Shown here: in pieces, positions 45,613-56,995 of the stretch
Layout: each line of letters opens with the position of its first letter
Numbering within the stretch: the stretch's first letter is position 1
DNA from: Callorhinus ursinus
Lineage: Eukaryota > Chordata > Mammalia > Carnivora > Otariidae
Assembly: GCF_003265705.1 (NCBI RefSeq)
Contig: NW_020312828.1
Coordinates: 52,439,627 to 52,503,626, forward strand
Reading direction: 5' to 3'
Length of the DNA stretch: 64,000 bases
Position numbers and translations under genes: made by a program
The notes under the pieces: generated by a model
Seen by the model: only the letters and a program-made list of their open reading frames with translations
Databases searched by the model: none
What the model was told of the DNA's origin: nothing

Positions 45613-47133
45613 AGAATTATTGAGCCAGATGTTGTGCTGGGTAACAGAGAAGTTATGACAGACCCAGGGGAAAATAATTAGGGCCAAGTGGGCCTCTTGA
45701 TGTCCTTCAAATCACACTTCACTGGCAGCAGCTTACACCACTTGTGCAGGCCAGCCCTGGATAAAGGTTAGAGGGGTGAAGCACGAGCAAGGACAGAGCT
45801 CACAAATCATTGGCTCCTGACACTTGCAACAACTTTGAAAGCCTTTAAACTGTTACCTTCAATTTCAAGGCTCTAGTACTCACCCTGCTAAGAAGGTTTT
45901 TGACACTCTAACCCCATAAATTCCTCTTCCGCCTGACTCACAGCAATTGGCAGATCTTAGGATTGATGGTCTAGAAACTGGGGAGAAAGTCCCCAGGTCA
46001 GGGTCCTAAGGCTCTGGAACTCCCTCCCTCCCAAGCTCTACTTTCGTCTACACAGGGCAACATGCCCAAAGAGCCCTCTTTCCTCCTGCAGGCCACCAGT
46101 GACAGATGAATACCCCAAACTTCACTGTTTTGTGAGCTTGTCTTTCCCTCATTCTGCAACTGGGCTGTAACTGCTTTGAAGTGTCCTATCTAAAAATCTA
46201 GGTGCTAATTTCAACCTTAGAACGAGCTAGAAAAAGGAAACTATAAAAAAAGAGATTAGATTAACTAAAATCTTCTCATGCTATGTTAATTATACACAAC
46301 AGTGGCTTTCAGGTTATGTACCAGAATATCAAATGATCTGACACAGTAAAGAAAAACAGAAAATGTGCTAGCTTCTCCTGATAGTACAAATAAACACATC
46401 CAGCATACTATAAGTTTAACTGTTACATATTAATCAAGGTGATACCTTATTTTAAATGAAACTTTATTTCTCAGAAACTTTTGTCAGTTATCATTTATCT
46501 CTTATAAAGTATTATTAAGCTTTTCAGCTTCATAATGTTATGTAGCAGTTTGTACCAGTTAATTCTCATTTTAATTTTCTATACCCCTATACAAGTATTC
46601 TCATTTTAGAGATACAATGAGAAAAACAAAACTGTTTCTATTGAATAGATTTGAACAAAATTACAGAATATAAAATTGGTAAACAAGGCTTAAGACCCCC
46701 AAATCCTGAAGTCTTGATTCAACTATTCACCAAATATTTAAAGATCCAAGTTATAGCATGCATAATACAACAAAACTCACATAATTCTACCATTTGTTTT
46801 TGCCCAAAGAGAAAATGGCTAGACATGTCAGTGGTGAAAAAGAAAGGAGGCTAATCTATAGGTTTCAATCTCTTAAAAAATGGCTTATAGATGGAGTTTT
46901 GATTCTTATGTTGTCTCCAAATTATTTCAAGTGCTGCCATGTGATTTTCAAAAGTCATAGAAACCAACTAAATATGTCATATTAATATTGAAAAAAGCAT
47001 TGTTTGGCATGCATTAATTCTAAATTCGATAAACATCTCTTTAGTTCCTTATGTATTATCTCACCTAAATATCATTCAATAAAATTGATAGGCTTTTAAA
47101 AAATATGTACTACATATATTCAGTACAAAAAAT
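45613..47133. other. Non-coding DNA
   Basis: GC-richer unique block at 45700-46170, then AT-rich. A weak MIR-like core on the minus strand may lie at 46570-46670. No gene recognised. Confidence 0.4.
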
Positions 47134-47145
47134 ATAAAACTATGT

Positions 47146-47345
47146 GGGCACCTGGGTGGCTCAGTCGTTAAGCATCTGCCTTCGGCTCAGGTCATGATCC
47201 CAGCGTCCTGAGATCAAGCCCCGCGTTGGGCTCCCTGCTCAGTGGGAAGCCTGCTTCTCCCTCTCCCACTCCCCCTGCTTGTGTTCCCTCTCTCACTGTC
47301 TCTGTCAAATAAATAAATAAAATCTTTACAAAGAATAAAAAATAA
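47146..47345 (+). mobile_element. Can-SINE, plus strand
   Basis: Starts GGGCACCTGGGTGGCTCAGT and ends CAAATAAATAAATAAAATCT plus an A-rich tail. The TSD ATAAAACTATGT is exact at 47134-47145 and 47346-47357. Same subtype as the 26585 copy. Confidence 0.96.
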
Positions 47346-47357
47346 ATAAAACTATGT

Positions 47358-47825
47358 AAAAGTATATAAAAATACAAAACAAATGAAAATTAAAAACTAT
47401 GTAAAAATTTGAATGCAGATACGCAAGTGAAAGAAAATCCTACAGTTATTAAGATTGGAACAGTCTTTTGAATGAAAACCAAAGCACAATGGAATCAGCA
47501 ACTGGATTCCTATTGATTAATAAAGAAATATGTGCCAACTTATATGGGTTGTGATGTTTTTAATGGCTATTTTAAAATAATCCAGCTCCAATTGGTAAAA
47601 GCAATCAGGAAATACATTGGCTCAGATGATTCAAAGTTCAAAGCCAAGACCAACTTCAAAATTACTAGATACAACTACTTGGATATGTAATCAAGAACCC
47701 ATAATCATTTTCTCTCTTCTTTCTCACATCTACAGTTAGGCTTCACCCTAAAGCTAGTTCTCCTGCAGCTGTCCGGTGGCGAGGGCCACTGGAGGGAACT
47801 CCATGCTTCCTTGCATATGTTAGAT
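47358..47825. other. Non-coding DNA
   Basis: No gene or repeat recognised. Confidence 0.35.
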
Positions 47826-48038
47826 CAGAATGTCCCCACCTTGACATTACTGAGACTAATGACATTTTGGGACAAATAATTCTTGTGCTGTCCTATGCCT
47901 TGTAGGATGCTTAGCACCATCCTTGGCCTCTGCTCACTAGATGCCAGTAGTATCCCCCAAGCCATAACAATCAACAATGTCTCCAGACATGGTCAAACAT
48001 CCCTTGGGAGGCAAAATCGCCCACATTTGGAACCACTG
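47826..48038 (-). mobile_element. MER20 (hAT-Charlie MITE)
   Basis: Full-length copy in reverse orientation: TTTTGGGACAAATAATTCTT, TGTCCTATGCCTTGTAGGAT, CACTAGATGCCAGTAGTATC, CAATGTCTCCAGACATGGTC, AGGCAAAATCGCCCACATTT and terminal AACCACTG at 48031-48038. Better preserved than the copy at 8101-8320. Confidence 0.92.
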
Positions 48039-48164
48039 CTATAGAGAAGGGCTCTCGAGGTGATTATGAGGAAATTTTCCCAGAAGCCCTTGGAAAACAT
48101 CGTCTCAGACTAAACTGACTTAAATTGCATGGCCATACCTAAGCCAATCATGAAGATCAGGAAA

Positions 48165-48215
48165 AGTTTCATTAGAATTATACCTCAATAAAACTGGGGG
48201 GAAAGGGGAAAAGAA
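48165..48215 (+). mobile_element. Possible L1M 3' terminus
   Basis: ATTATACCTCAATAAAACTG is the usual very end of many L1M elements, followed by a purine-rich tail. No body upstream. Confidence 0.35.
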
Positions 48216-48489
48216 AGAAATACTCTCATTGGGACTAATTGGGTCAAATTTCTGGTAATAGAAAAGGGGTCAGCTTCCCTTCAATCCTGGGGGCTAAGTA
48301 AGGGAAGGTGGATTCCTGAACAACACCGGAATTCTATTAGGAAGAAATAAAGGATTCAGAGTAGGCAATCAACAACATTCACAAAACTTCCTCAGACCAA
48401 ACAATATTTACTCTGATATGTATATATAAAAGAAATTACTCAGGTAGATCTTCATAGACGAAATACTGGGAATTGTGGTTAATTCATTT

Positions 48490-48685
48490 ATTTAAATCTT
48501 ATTGAGCATGTTCCATATGCCAGGCCACTAGGTGCTAGTGACAAGGTGATAAACAAGATGGATTCCCTGCCTTCATGAAACTTATGGAAGACACACTTAA
48601 AAGAGGTCATTACAAAAAATATGGTAAGTACTGTCATCACATACTATGAGATTATAACCTCACCCTGCCTAAGAATAAAAGAAGG
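48490..48685 (-). mobile_element. L2 3' region, minus strand
   Basis: TCTTATTGAGCATGTTCCAT, GCCAGGCCACTAGGTGCTAG, GATTCCCTGCCTTCATGAAA, then the GGTAAGTACTGTCATCACAT part. Fits L2 in reverse complement. Confidence 0.7.
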
Positions 48686-48689
48686 CCGC

Positions 48690-48795
48690 TCAGAGGTTTG
48701 CCTGCCTTATTCACTCTATTCCCAGCAGATGGAAAAGTGTATGGCTCATAGCAGATTCTTATAAGTACTTATTGAATGAATGAATAAATGGATGC
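48690..48795 (+). mobile_element. L2 3' end, plus strand
   Basis: GTGTATGGCTCATAGCAGAT and AGTACTTATTGAATGAATGA are an L2 tail. It lies between two minus-strand L2/MIR tails. Confidence 0.55.
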
Positions 48796-48799
48796 CAAA

Positions 48800-48905
48800 A
48801 TATTAAGTTCCTACTATGCATCAGGCACCTTTCCAAGTTTTATGGACAAAGCAGTAAACAAATTAGTGAAAAGAAAGAGACAGCAATCAGATAAATAGAT
48901 GTGGC
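48800..48905 (-). mobile_element. L2 3' end, minus strand
   Basis: AAGTTCCTACTATGCATCAG, GGCACCTTTCCAAGTTTTAT, GCAGTAAACAAATTAGTGAA match the L2 tail in reverse. Confidence 0.6.
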
Positions 48906-49599
48906 CAATATATTAAACAACCTTGGCTTGTGATGTAACTAAGAACATAAGTATTTTTCTGTTTCACTCTTTTTATTTAGTTGAAGAAGGAAAGTTTAGC
49001 CAGCCTGGATGACACAGCATATGACCCTTCCATTTACTCAGGTGATTCAGGCTATGGTGACTTTAAGCTGCAAATATAGTTTTAACCAAGACATTGAGTG
49101 ACAGTTCAAGGTAATTACTGAAACTTTAAATCTGACTTAGCATGAAGTCCTTTTCCCTGCCTCTCTCGGAACAACTTCCGGCTGGAAGGCAAAGTCCTGA
49201 TTCCTCTGCTTTCCCTACCTCCCATCCTCTAATCCTTTGTAGCTATTTTGTTCCTAACTCAGGTAAAAGTAAAAACTAACAAAGCCAAGAAATGGGGGTC
49301 TGTGGAACATTGTTGAGACTAGAGTGAAGTGAGTGAGGTACTTGCCTCAGGCACAAAATTTAACCCAAGAACTCAGGAATCAAGTTAATAACCTTTAATG
49401 AGACATTAAATATTAATTATAACATTGTTATTAAATATTATGCTAATATTAATGTGAAGCTACTTTAACAAAATATTTTTAAATCAAAAACAATTTTTTA
49501 AAAATCCATGATGAACAAAGTATCATGAACAAAGAAAAAATTTTAAATAAAGACAGCATTGGTGACAGTGTCTTGGTGAGCCATGCTGGAGCCTATGGA
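48906..49599. other. AT-rich non-coding DNA
   Basis: No gene or further repeat named. Confidence 0.35.
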
Positions 49600-49890
49600 A
49601 AAAGGAAAATTAACAGTAAAATTAAGTCAGGGCAGTGAGTCTTGTGAAAGCTGGATGGATTTTAGATATATGTTATAGGTAGATAGAATAGTAATGATTG
49701 GGGATTGACTAGAATGGTGAGATGCACAGTCACTCCAATAAGTTGGAAAGGAACACAGGAAGATAAGCAGGTTTGGTAGTGAAAGTTAATTCAGAAAAAA
49801 AAATAATGATCAAGTTGAAATTATGGCACCTGAAAATGTTCCATCTGATCAGGATGTCCAAAACAGCCTTGATACATGGGTATAGCATTT
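49600..49890 (-). mobile_element. L2 internal fragment, minus strand
   Basis: AGATAAGCAGGTTTGGTAGT, AATGATCAAGTTGAAATTAT, GATCAGGATGTCCAAAACAG match L2 coding-region sequence in reverse complement. Diverged. Confidence 0.5.
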
Positions 49891-51741
49891 ATGATAATAT
49901 CCTTAAAAGCATTAATTACTCTGTCGGGAAGCCTCAATAGACCCTAAAGGGAGAATATTCAATGGAATCAATTCTTCAGGATCTGGTGGGAAGAAGTAAG
50001 TGAGGCCCCCAAAACAATGGAATCCAATTACAAAGCTTCTGGGAGTTCACTTTGATTCAGACTAGAAAGCAGATTAAAATTCAGATTAAAAAACAGACTA
50101 GCTAAAGAAATGAATGGACTACATGTCCTTACAATTATTTCCCATTCAGATGTTTCATTCAATCAACCTTTTGATGAAAATTAAACAGGAGACAGGTTAA
50201 GGTTATCACCTTTGGAACAGGGTGAGAGTTCAGGCATTTGTGTTGCAAATTACGGGCAGAGGAAAAATCAACTGACTAGACAGTTTTTGTTTTTGTTTTT
50301 TTAAACATTACAGGAGTCTAAACTTTTTGCCAAGGCTCCCCTATGAATAGATAGTGAGGTAGCTATGGCTGTGATACATTTTGCTGCAAAATTTTTAAAC
50401 AAGATTTCTCTCTCATGACTAAAGAAAAATTTCAATTCTCTTAACAACAAAATACCTGGTTATAGACAATGCTGACAGAAGCACACCCTTTAGGAGTGTT
50501 AGTTGCAATATGCAGTAAAGTACTAAATGAATTTACCAAATATACAGACAAGATATGTGATAATAAATTAAATTTATGGAAATAGTGTAAAGAATTCTGT
50601 TTTACAGAAATCGATCTTAAGCCATTCTTCTGATAACTGTTATGTAACAGAAGCTCTCATTCATTGATGATAAATTAATAACAAAAATTCATGCACAAAT
50701 CATGAATGAGGATATATCGGGGAAGAGATACACATTTTAAAATGTGATAAAATCAACATTTTAAAGCATCAATCGGTTTCAGAAATTATTTGTAGCTTGA
50801 TTTTTCACTGTGCAATTTTTTTTTCACTGTGCAATTTTTATAGATTATATAATGTATAAATGATCACAAATTTACTCTGAGGTGTTATGTGATATCACTG
50901 TGTCACAAATAATTAATAATTGTATCAAAAGTTAATCTTGATCATGGTTTAAAAATTCTCATAACTGGGAAGCTGTGACTAACAACTTTTAATTCTTTTC
51001 TTTTTACCTCTAGGGATATAAACTCTCAAAATAATTAAAACAGTCAAATAAAACCTCTTTAAGTATTTTAATTGGTCCTATTAGCATTTGGTGTTGAACA
51101 GATTTTAATTAACCATACACATTAATTAATGAACCACAGAGATGAATTCACTGATCAATTATTTCTTTGGAAACTTACTGTTTTGCTTGGATTTCAAGTA
51201 CCTGCATTAAAGGCAATTTTCCAAAAGAACTGTTAGCTTTTTTGAACAATTTCCTTTGTTAGTCTCTGTGTCAAATGTTTTTTAGATTGTCTTCAATATT
51301 TAAATATTTTCAGGCTATGAATAATAAGCGATATGTGAGGCACTTAGAACTGATTCTTATTGATTTAAAAGCAATTTATTTCCCAGGAATACATAAAATA
51401 TATATTGGAAGGGCACTTTTAAAATGGAAAATTTTCAACTCATAAATGCATATAACTAAGATGAAGTATTATCACAGGATTATAGCAAGCCTTTGAACTT
51501 GAAAAATCTAACACAATCATGTAAAAATCACGGAAAAGTATTAGCATTTAGGAAAACATTCAACTCAAACATCAACATTCTCTTCAAACGGAGAATGTTC
51601 TAGAAACCTCTTTTTGTAAACAGGAAATGAAAACCAAAATCCACACTGACTTTGATATTCTGGCCAGTAAAGTAAGATGTGAAGTAGAAATAAGCAGAAT
51701 TCTTGAATGGGGCAAGATAAAGTTATTGTTTGCAAACTGTT
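49891..51741. other. Repeat-poor AT-rich DNA, candidate conserved element
   Basis: Contains a small tandem duplication at 50801-50839 and a TAAT-rich block at 50840-51220 (see findings). No gene seen. Confidence 0.4.
50801..50839. repeat. 20-bp tandem duplication
   Basis: TTTTTCACTGTGCAATTTTT at 50801-50820 is repeated from 50821, with one T fewer at the start of the second unit. Confidence 0.9.
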
Positions 51742-51835
51742 CAGAAATTCATTCATTCAGTATCTTTATACTGATTGTTCCAGGCACTGTTCTAGGTGAT
51801 AGGAACACCACGATAAATCTGACAGATAAGGACTG
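51742..51835 (-). mobile_element. L2 3' end, minus strand
   Basis: ATTCATTCATTCAGTATCTT, GTTCCAGGCACTGTTCTAGG and TGATAGGAACACCACGATAA are the L2 tail in reverse complement. Confidence 0.65.
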
Positions 51836-53477
51836 AGATCCATCCCATCTTTATTCTGTGATTCACTATTAGTTCTCCACTAAGTGCCATACTGCTCTGT
51901 GGGACCTCAGTATGATTAAAGATAACAGAGACCAAAAATAATAGGGGCATAAACAACAAAGGATGTTATTTCTCTTGCATGTAAAAGTCCAGACACAGCT
52001 GCTTAGATCAGAAAAGGAAGTTCTGCTCAACAAAGTCCTAAGAACCTAGATTGTTTCCAGTTTTCAGCCCGGTCATTCTTTTAAATAACACTCTTTTTTC
52101 ATGGTCTTAGAACTTGAGCTATCACATATAAATGTCAAAGAATAAGATAGAGGAAGAAGGGAAGAAAAAACAGAAAGCACAAAGTCTACAGTCTTTAAAA
52201 ACAATTCCAGAAGCTACTACATCGTGTTTCTTGCTAGCTTCCCTTTCATAAGAATTTAGCTACATGGCTTGGCTTGTCTGAAAAAGAAATTGAAAAATGT
52301 AAATTTTTCTTTGTTTTGTATTTTCTTATAGGGCAGCTAGGAGTCCAGAAAAAAAGAAAAAATGAAGATTGTAATTCAGAGAAAGTGGGTTACTGGGGTA
52401 GAAAACTGGCAGTCTCAATCACATTAGGCAACCATAAGATCATCTTAACATCGACCTCTGAGATGGCATACAATGCTTCCCACCCCAAGTGCCCATTTGA
52501 CCGTGAAATTGCAAATGAAGTATAATACAACTGCACATATAAACTTAAATCTTTGAACGTTTTTGGCTACCCTATTTGTCTGCTAATGGAAGAGAAGTCT
52601 ATGAATAGCCCCTGGATATGAGAGGAGATTTAAAGAAAGTAAAGGGTATAATGGTCATCTTCCACAGAGCTGCAACTCTTTAAATTTTATCAAACTGGTT
52701 ACAGTTCATATTATAAACTTCTTTGAACACCCTAAGCAGATAATCATAGAATGCAGGCCTAAAATACACTGCTTATAACCTCTGAGTGGTTGCTGAACTA
52801 TATGGTTGTCAAATCTAGTTTTCACTGCCTTGATAAGGAATGTGGTTGCATCATTCCAAACTAGCATAATTTAAAGACATCTTTAGTACTACAAAAGCAG
52901 TAGTACTAAAATTAGTTGCTTGTCTGTGATACTGTTTACCATGATTATATGGTAAAGTGTACATGGACATGTCCTACAGGAGGGGTTATGTCTAAGTGAA
53001 AGGGTTTTCTCAGAGAGTAAAACTTTAGAACAAGACTATTCATTTTGAATGATCTGGCATGAAAGAACCCAATAACTTCTAACACTATCTAGGCTTGTGT
53101 TTACAGTCAACTAAGATTTCTTTTAGTGACATTCCAGTCTGAGTGAAAACCATTGATAATTTTATAAAATGAACTTGAAACCTTTCAAAGACCATACTCA
53201 AATTTCCCATCATAGAGTTTTGTAAATCAGATCAAGTGTGTGAGTTTATTAAGGTATTTTCCATTGCCAGAAAAGGTTTACTTTACCCATTAAAACTCCA
53301 TTCAAATGGGTATCAAATATCCTGTGTATCCTGTTACATGATATAATTTAAGTCTGAAAATGTCCATGCTTTGCTTTAACCAGAAAGTTAAAATCTTTCT
53401 CAATGGAAGCAATAGAGTATATCACTGATAAAGTGAAGGTGATCCAGTAAAGGGTCATGACTTTCTAGACAATGGGA
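51836..53477. other. Non-coding DNA, one possible old repeat
   Basis: At about 51930-52110 ATAATAGGGGCATAAACAAC followed by ATGTTATTTCTCTTGCATGT and CCAGACACAGCTGCTTAGAT resembles an old dispersed repeat that I cannot name. The 83-codon frame at 52274-52525 has no recognised domain. A hairpin lies at 52882-52910. Confidence 0.4.
52882..52910. other. Perfect 11-bp inverted repeat (hairpin)
   Basis: TTTAGTACTAC (52882-52892) and GTAGTACTAAA (52900-52910) are exact complements around the loop AAAAGCA. Confidence 0.85.
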
Positions 53478-53513
53478 AAAAAAACAAAAAACAAAAAAAC
53501 AAAAACAAAAACC
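53478..53513. repeat. A-rich (CAAA)n low-complexity tract
   Basis: Runs of four to eight A separated by single C. No retroposon body adjoins it. Confidence 0.85.
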
Positions 53514-53654
53514 TTGTCTTCTCCCATGTTATGCAGCATCAATAATCCAGCCTATTTTAATTTTAACACATCAAATCCCTTTCAATCTTTGAAGCCAACC
53601 TGTCCACATACACAGTACTAAGTAGCCATGGTGGGCTCTCCTGTTCAATGTATC

Positions 53655-54235
53655 ATTAGAGCTATTTAACAATTGTGTACAACCATGTACTAACCACTGA
53701 GGGAGACAAATAAATGAATAAGATGTAATCTCTATTTTTAAAGAGCTAACAGTTCAGGACAGGAAGGAGTATAGCTAGAAAATACAAGAATTCTGACTCA
53801 AAATCCCTATGACCAATGTCACAATAAAAAGCTAGATGAGGAAAGATCACATTTTAGAATACATAAGAAAGCTCATAAGATGAAGGTAGCATTTGAAAAA
53901 TATCTTGAATGGTAGGTGGACACAGAAAGAAGGGCTTCAGGGAGGTTCTGTGAGATGGGGAGATGAGGGCTCTATTTCAGATACAGTAAGTTGTCAGGTG
54001 CTTGGCCCATAAGGTACGAGTAGGAGCAAAGTAAAGAAAGGATGGACAGAGGAGCTGTTACCAGACACGTGAGGGGCACTGATGAGGGAGTGAGGAAAGT
54101 TACTTCACTTATAATCATGAGGTAGCCATTATAGATTTTTGTGGAGAGGAAGTCATGACAGATCTGGACTTTGGGGAGAATAATCTGGCATCAGGGTGTC
54201 AGGTAGAATGGACAGAAAGGACTTAAAGGCCATGG
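53655..54235 (-). mobile_element. L2 fragment, minus strand, about 580 bp
   Basis: Starts with tail-side ACCACTGAGGGAGACAAATA and TAAAGAGCTAACAGTTCAGG. It continues through AAGGTAGCATTTGAAAAATA, GGCTTCAGGGAGGTTCTGTG, GAGGTAGCCATTATAGATTT, ATGACAGATCTGGACTTTGG, the order expected for L2 reverse complement. The longest L2 in the window. Confidence 0.7.
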
Positions 54236-54982
54236 CTATTGTTAATCACATGCTACAACACCAGGAGCATCCTGGTTTCTTTATGTAGAACCACAGTAAG
54301 TGAGAAGAGGGCAGTATTCGCCTTTGCCAAATCTCTTGTCTTCGGAAAGACGGCTTCCAAGTTTTGCATTCTACTTCAAGCGTTCTTCAATCTAGAAACC
54401 TTTCCAGATCAATCTTTTCTAACCCCCATCATTTCTGGTCCTGGGAAAAGAATTTGTATCTGTCCACATTTAAATGTTACATCTCCTCAAACAGATAGTG
54501 AATATCCTAGGAGCAACTAAGTTAAAGGGGGCTGCCGGCAGCCAGAGTGTATCTTATCTCATCAAAGAAAAGCTGCAAATTCATCCAGGGGAATCAAGTC
54601 TGACCAGGAAATATCTGAAGGACATGTTATTTTCTCTGTTCAACAAAATGAGAAAGTTAGGAGATGGAGCAGATATGGTCTGTGACAGTGAATTTGATCA
54701 GGTGGTTTCAATCCCAAGCTACTTAAACATAAGCTATTTAAACAACAGCAGCATTTTTAAATTATGTAATTCTATAGTGGGAAGGGAGGGCCTTGGCGGG
54801 GTGGGGTGCTGGGAAAGAGAGAGTTTTCCCTAGAATCTTGTAAAAATGATAAATACATCAAGTAAGGTGAATAGAATTGTTCTGTCTCTGCAAATTGGCA
54901 TGTAGATGTTTACCTTCTGATCTCAGCTCATTTACTAGCAATTACAATTTCACAGCATCTTCAAGAGACTGAAACACCATAA
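54236..54982. other. Non-coding DNA
   Basis: Overlapping 93- and 119-codon plus-strand frames (54239-54833) have no recognised domain, and I treat them as chance. Confidence 0.4.
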
Positions 54983-54999
54983 CACACTTTTCCTTTTTT

Positions 55000-55195
55000 T
55001 TTTTTTAAAGATTTTATTTTTTTATTTGACAGAGAGAGACACAGCGAGAGAGGGAACACAAGCAGGGGCAGTAGGAGAGGGAGAAGCAGGCTTCCCGCTG
55101 AGCAGGGAGCCTGATGTGGGGCTTGATCCCAGGACCCTGGGATCATAACCTGAGCTGAAGGCAGACGCTTAACAACTGAGCCACCCAGGCGCCCC
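55000..55195 (-). mobile_element. Can-SINE, minus strand (younger of a stacked pair)
   Basis: The body reads GACAGAGAGAGACACAGCGA and the head ends GCCACCCAGGCGCCCC. The flanking duplication ACACTTTTCCTTTTT is at 54984-54998 and 55197-55211. A third copy at 55321-55335 belongs to the adjacent older SINE. Confidence 0.95.
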
Positions 55196-55211
55196 CACAC
55201 TTTTCCTTTTT

Positions 55212-55320
55212 TTTTAAGATTATATTTTTAACTAATCTCTACACCCAACAAGGAACTCAAACTTACAACCCCGAGATCAAGAGTCACATGTTCTACCGGC
55301 TGAGCCAGCCAGGCACCCCT
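55212..55320 (-). mobile_element. Short tRNA-only SINE, minus strand (older of pair)
   Basis: A simple tRNA-derived SINE without the CT-rich second half. ACTAATCTCTACACCCAACA, ACAACCCCGAGATCAAGAGT, CACATGTTCTACCGGCTGAG and CCAGCCAGGCACCCC are the complement of a tRNA-like head with a B-box region. Flanked by ACACTTTTCCTTTTT at 55197-55211 and 55321-55335. Confidence 0.9.
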
Positions 55321-55335
55321 ACACTTTTCCTTTTT

Positions 55336-56225
55336 ATGTGAGATGTGAATGAAGCAGATTATTTGTTTTTGATATAAGAAGGAAGGTTTAGACTTTTTTT
55401 TAAAAAAATCAGAGAACATAAAGCAAAATATGCAGCAAGGATTATTAAATCAAATCTGATGGAAAATAGTGATTTATTTTATATTCTGTAGACAATCCCC
55501 TTTCCACAATTTTATCACTTTCCATGACAACTGTATTTAGCTGAGCACAATGTAAGCTTTTCAGGCTAAAAGAATTACAGCTGCTTTTCTTTAGACAACA
55601 TCAACAAAATCTGATGAAAGAACTAGAAAAAAAATGGGCACATGAGTGTCTATGTTCTCTTGTTTGTGATGATACCAAGTTGCTTAGTAATTACATGACA
55701 TTCAACTGAATTTGGTATTGGCCTGGGATGAACCAATGGATTTGATGACACACTGAGTTAATCTGGGATGGCAATTTCCATGCTTCTCTATTTAGTTACT
55801 TGAAGAAAATAATAAAAATATAGTGCAATATTTAGTGATACACGACAAAACTACTTGAAAAATTCAGTAAGAAAGATAATAAAAATTAAAAAGACTAATG
55901 GCTTTTGAAGGTATAAGTAAAATAGCAGTTCATATGTACATGACACTGGAAGAAAAAATGAAACATGTGGCTCATGCAAAATAGGAACCTGGGATCCAGT
56001 CTAGAAGCTTGCATTCTGTTCACATAATGACAGTCAGCTGAGACCAGGAAGGGATAAAATACTGGACTCTTGTCACTAACCATAAAGCTTTTCCTTTGGA
56101 GTTCTAGCTCTTCCTTCAGAGTTCCTGAATTAATAGAGCTTTGTTTCTATTCAAAGTTGTAAAACTGCCTGAAGATAACAGTTCTCTCAAAATGAAGGGA
56201 AAAGAATCCTGCTTCTGGAATTACT
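55336..56225. other. AT-rich non-coding DNA
   Basis: No gene or named repeat. Confidence 0.4.
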
Positions 56226-56233
56226 TGTATTCT

Positions 56234-56431
56234 TTTTTTTTCTTTAAAGATTTTATTTATTTATTTGACAGAGAGAGAGCTCACAAGCAGGGGGAGCAGC
56301 AGGCAGAGGAAGAGGGAGAAGCAGGCTCCTGAGGGAGCAGGGAGCTTGATGTGGGGCTCGATCCCAGGACGCTGGGATCATGACCTGAGCTAAAGGCAGA
56401 CACTTAACCAACTGAGCCACCCAGGCGCCCC
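56234..56431 (-). mobile_element. Can-SINE, minus strand
   Basis: A further subtype with GAGCTCACAAGCAGGGGGAG and CAGGCAGAGGAAGAGGGAGA in the body. Short TSD TGTATTCT at 56226-56233 and 56434-56441. Confidence 0.94.
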
Positions 56432-56764
56432 AATGTATTCTATTCTTTGTACTAAAGGCAAATACTTATCTTTTACTTCTCTTCTAATATGGAAGGTTTG
56501 GTAAGTATAAGCCAAGAACTAATTCATAAATTTATTACTAATATATTTTCTAGGTCTAAAATCAATCACTGCCCCCCAATTCTGCCATGCACACAAGTGA
56601 AAAAAGAGGGAGAGAGAGAAAATATGCAAACTGACCCTGGAAGAAAGCTTCAACATAACCAAAGTTTTGGGTTATTTCAAACCTTTTCTTGGGAGTGGAA
56701 AAGATCAAATATCTAGGTTTAATTAATTTCAGAAGGTTCATAGGGAAATGTTTCTTAGTTGCCA
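56432..56764. other. Non-coding DNA
   Basis: Frames on both strands (56489-56716, 56562-56783) without recognised domains. Confidence 0.35.
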
Positions 56765-56995
56765 TTATAAGCATGCCATGCATTCTACTCCTATATCAAC
56801 CACTATACTAAGTACTTTACATGCATGACTATGTTTATTCTCTGCAATGAACTTATAAGCTAATATGTACCCATTTTACAGATGAAGAAGAATCTTAGGT
56901 TTAGACAGGATAAGACGAAAACCAAAATTTCAACTTGGGTTTGTATGACTCATATTCCCAAATGCCATTAACCATGAAGCTTTCACAGAATCCAT
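56765..56995 (-). mobile_element. MIR SINE, minus strand
   Basis: ACCACTATACTAAGTACTTT, TCTCTGCAATGAACTTATAA, CCCATTTTACAGATGAAGAA, TTTCAACTTGGGTTTGTATG and GCCATTAACCATGAAGC cover nearly the whole MIR. Confidence 0.75.

Noticed and set aside
54474..54833. 119-codon frame, plus its 93-codon neighbour
   Set aside because: Start lies inside another frame, no known domain, and the C-terminal Gly-rich end is a translated G-rich stretch.
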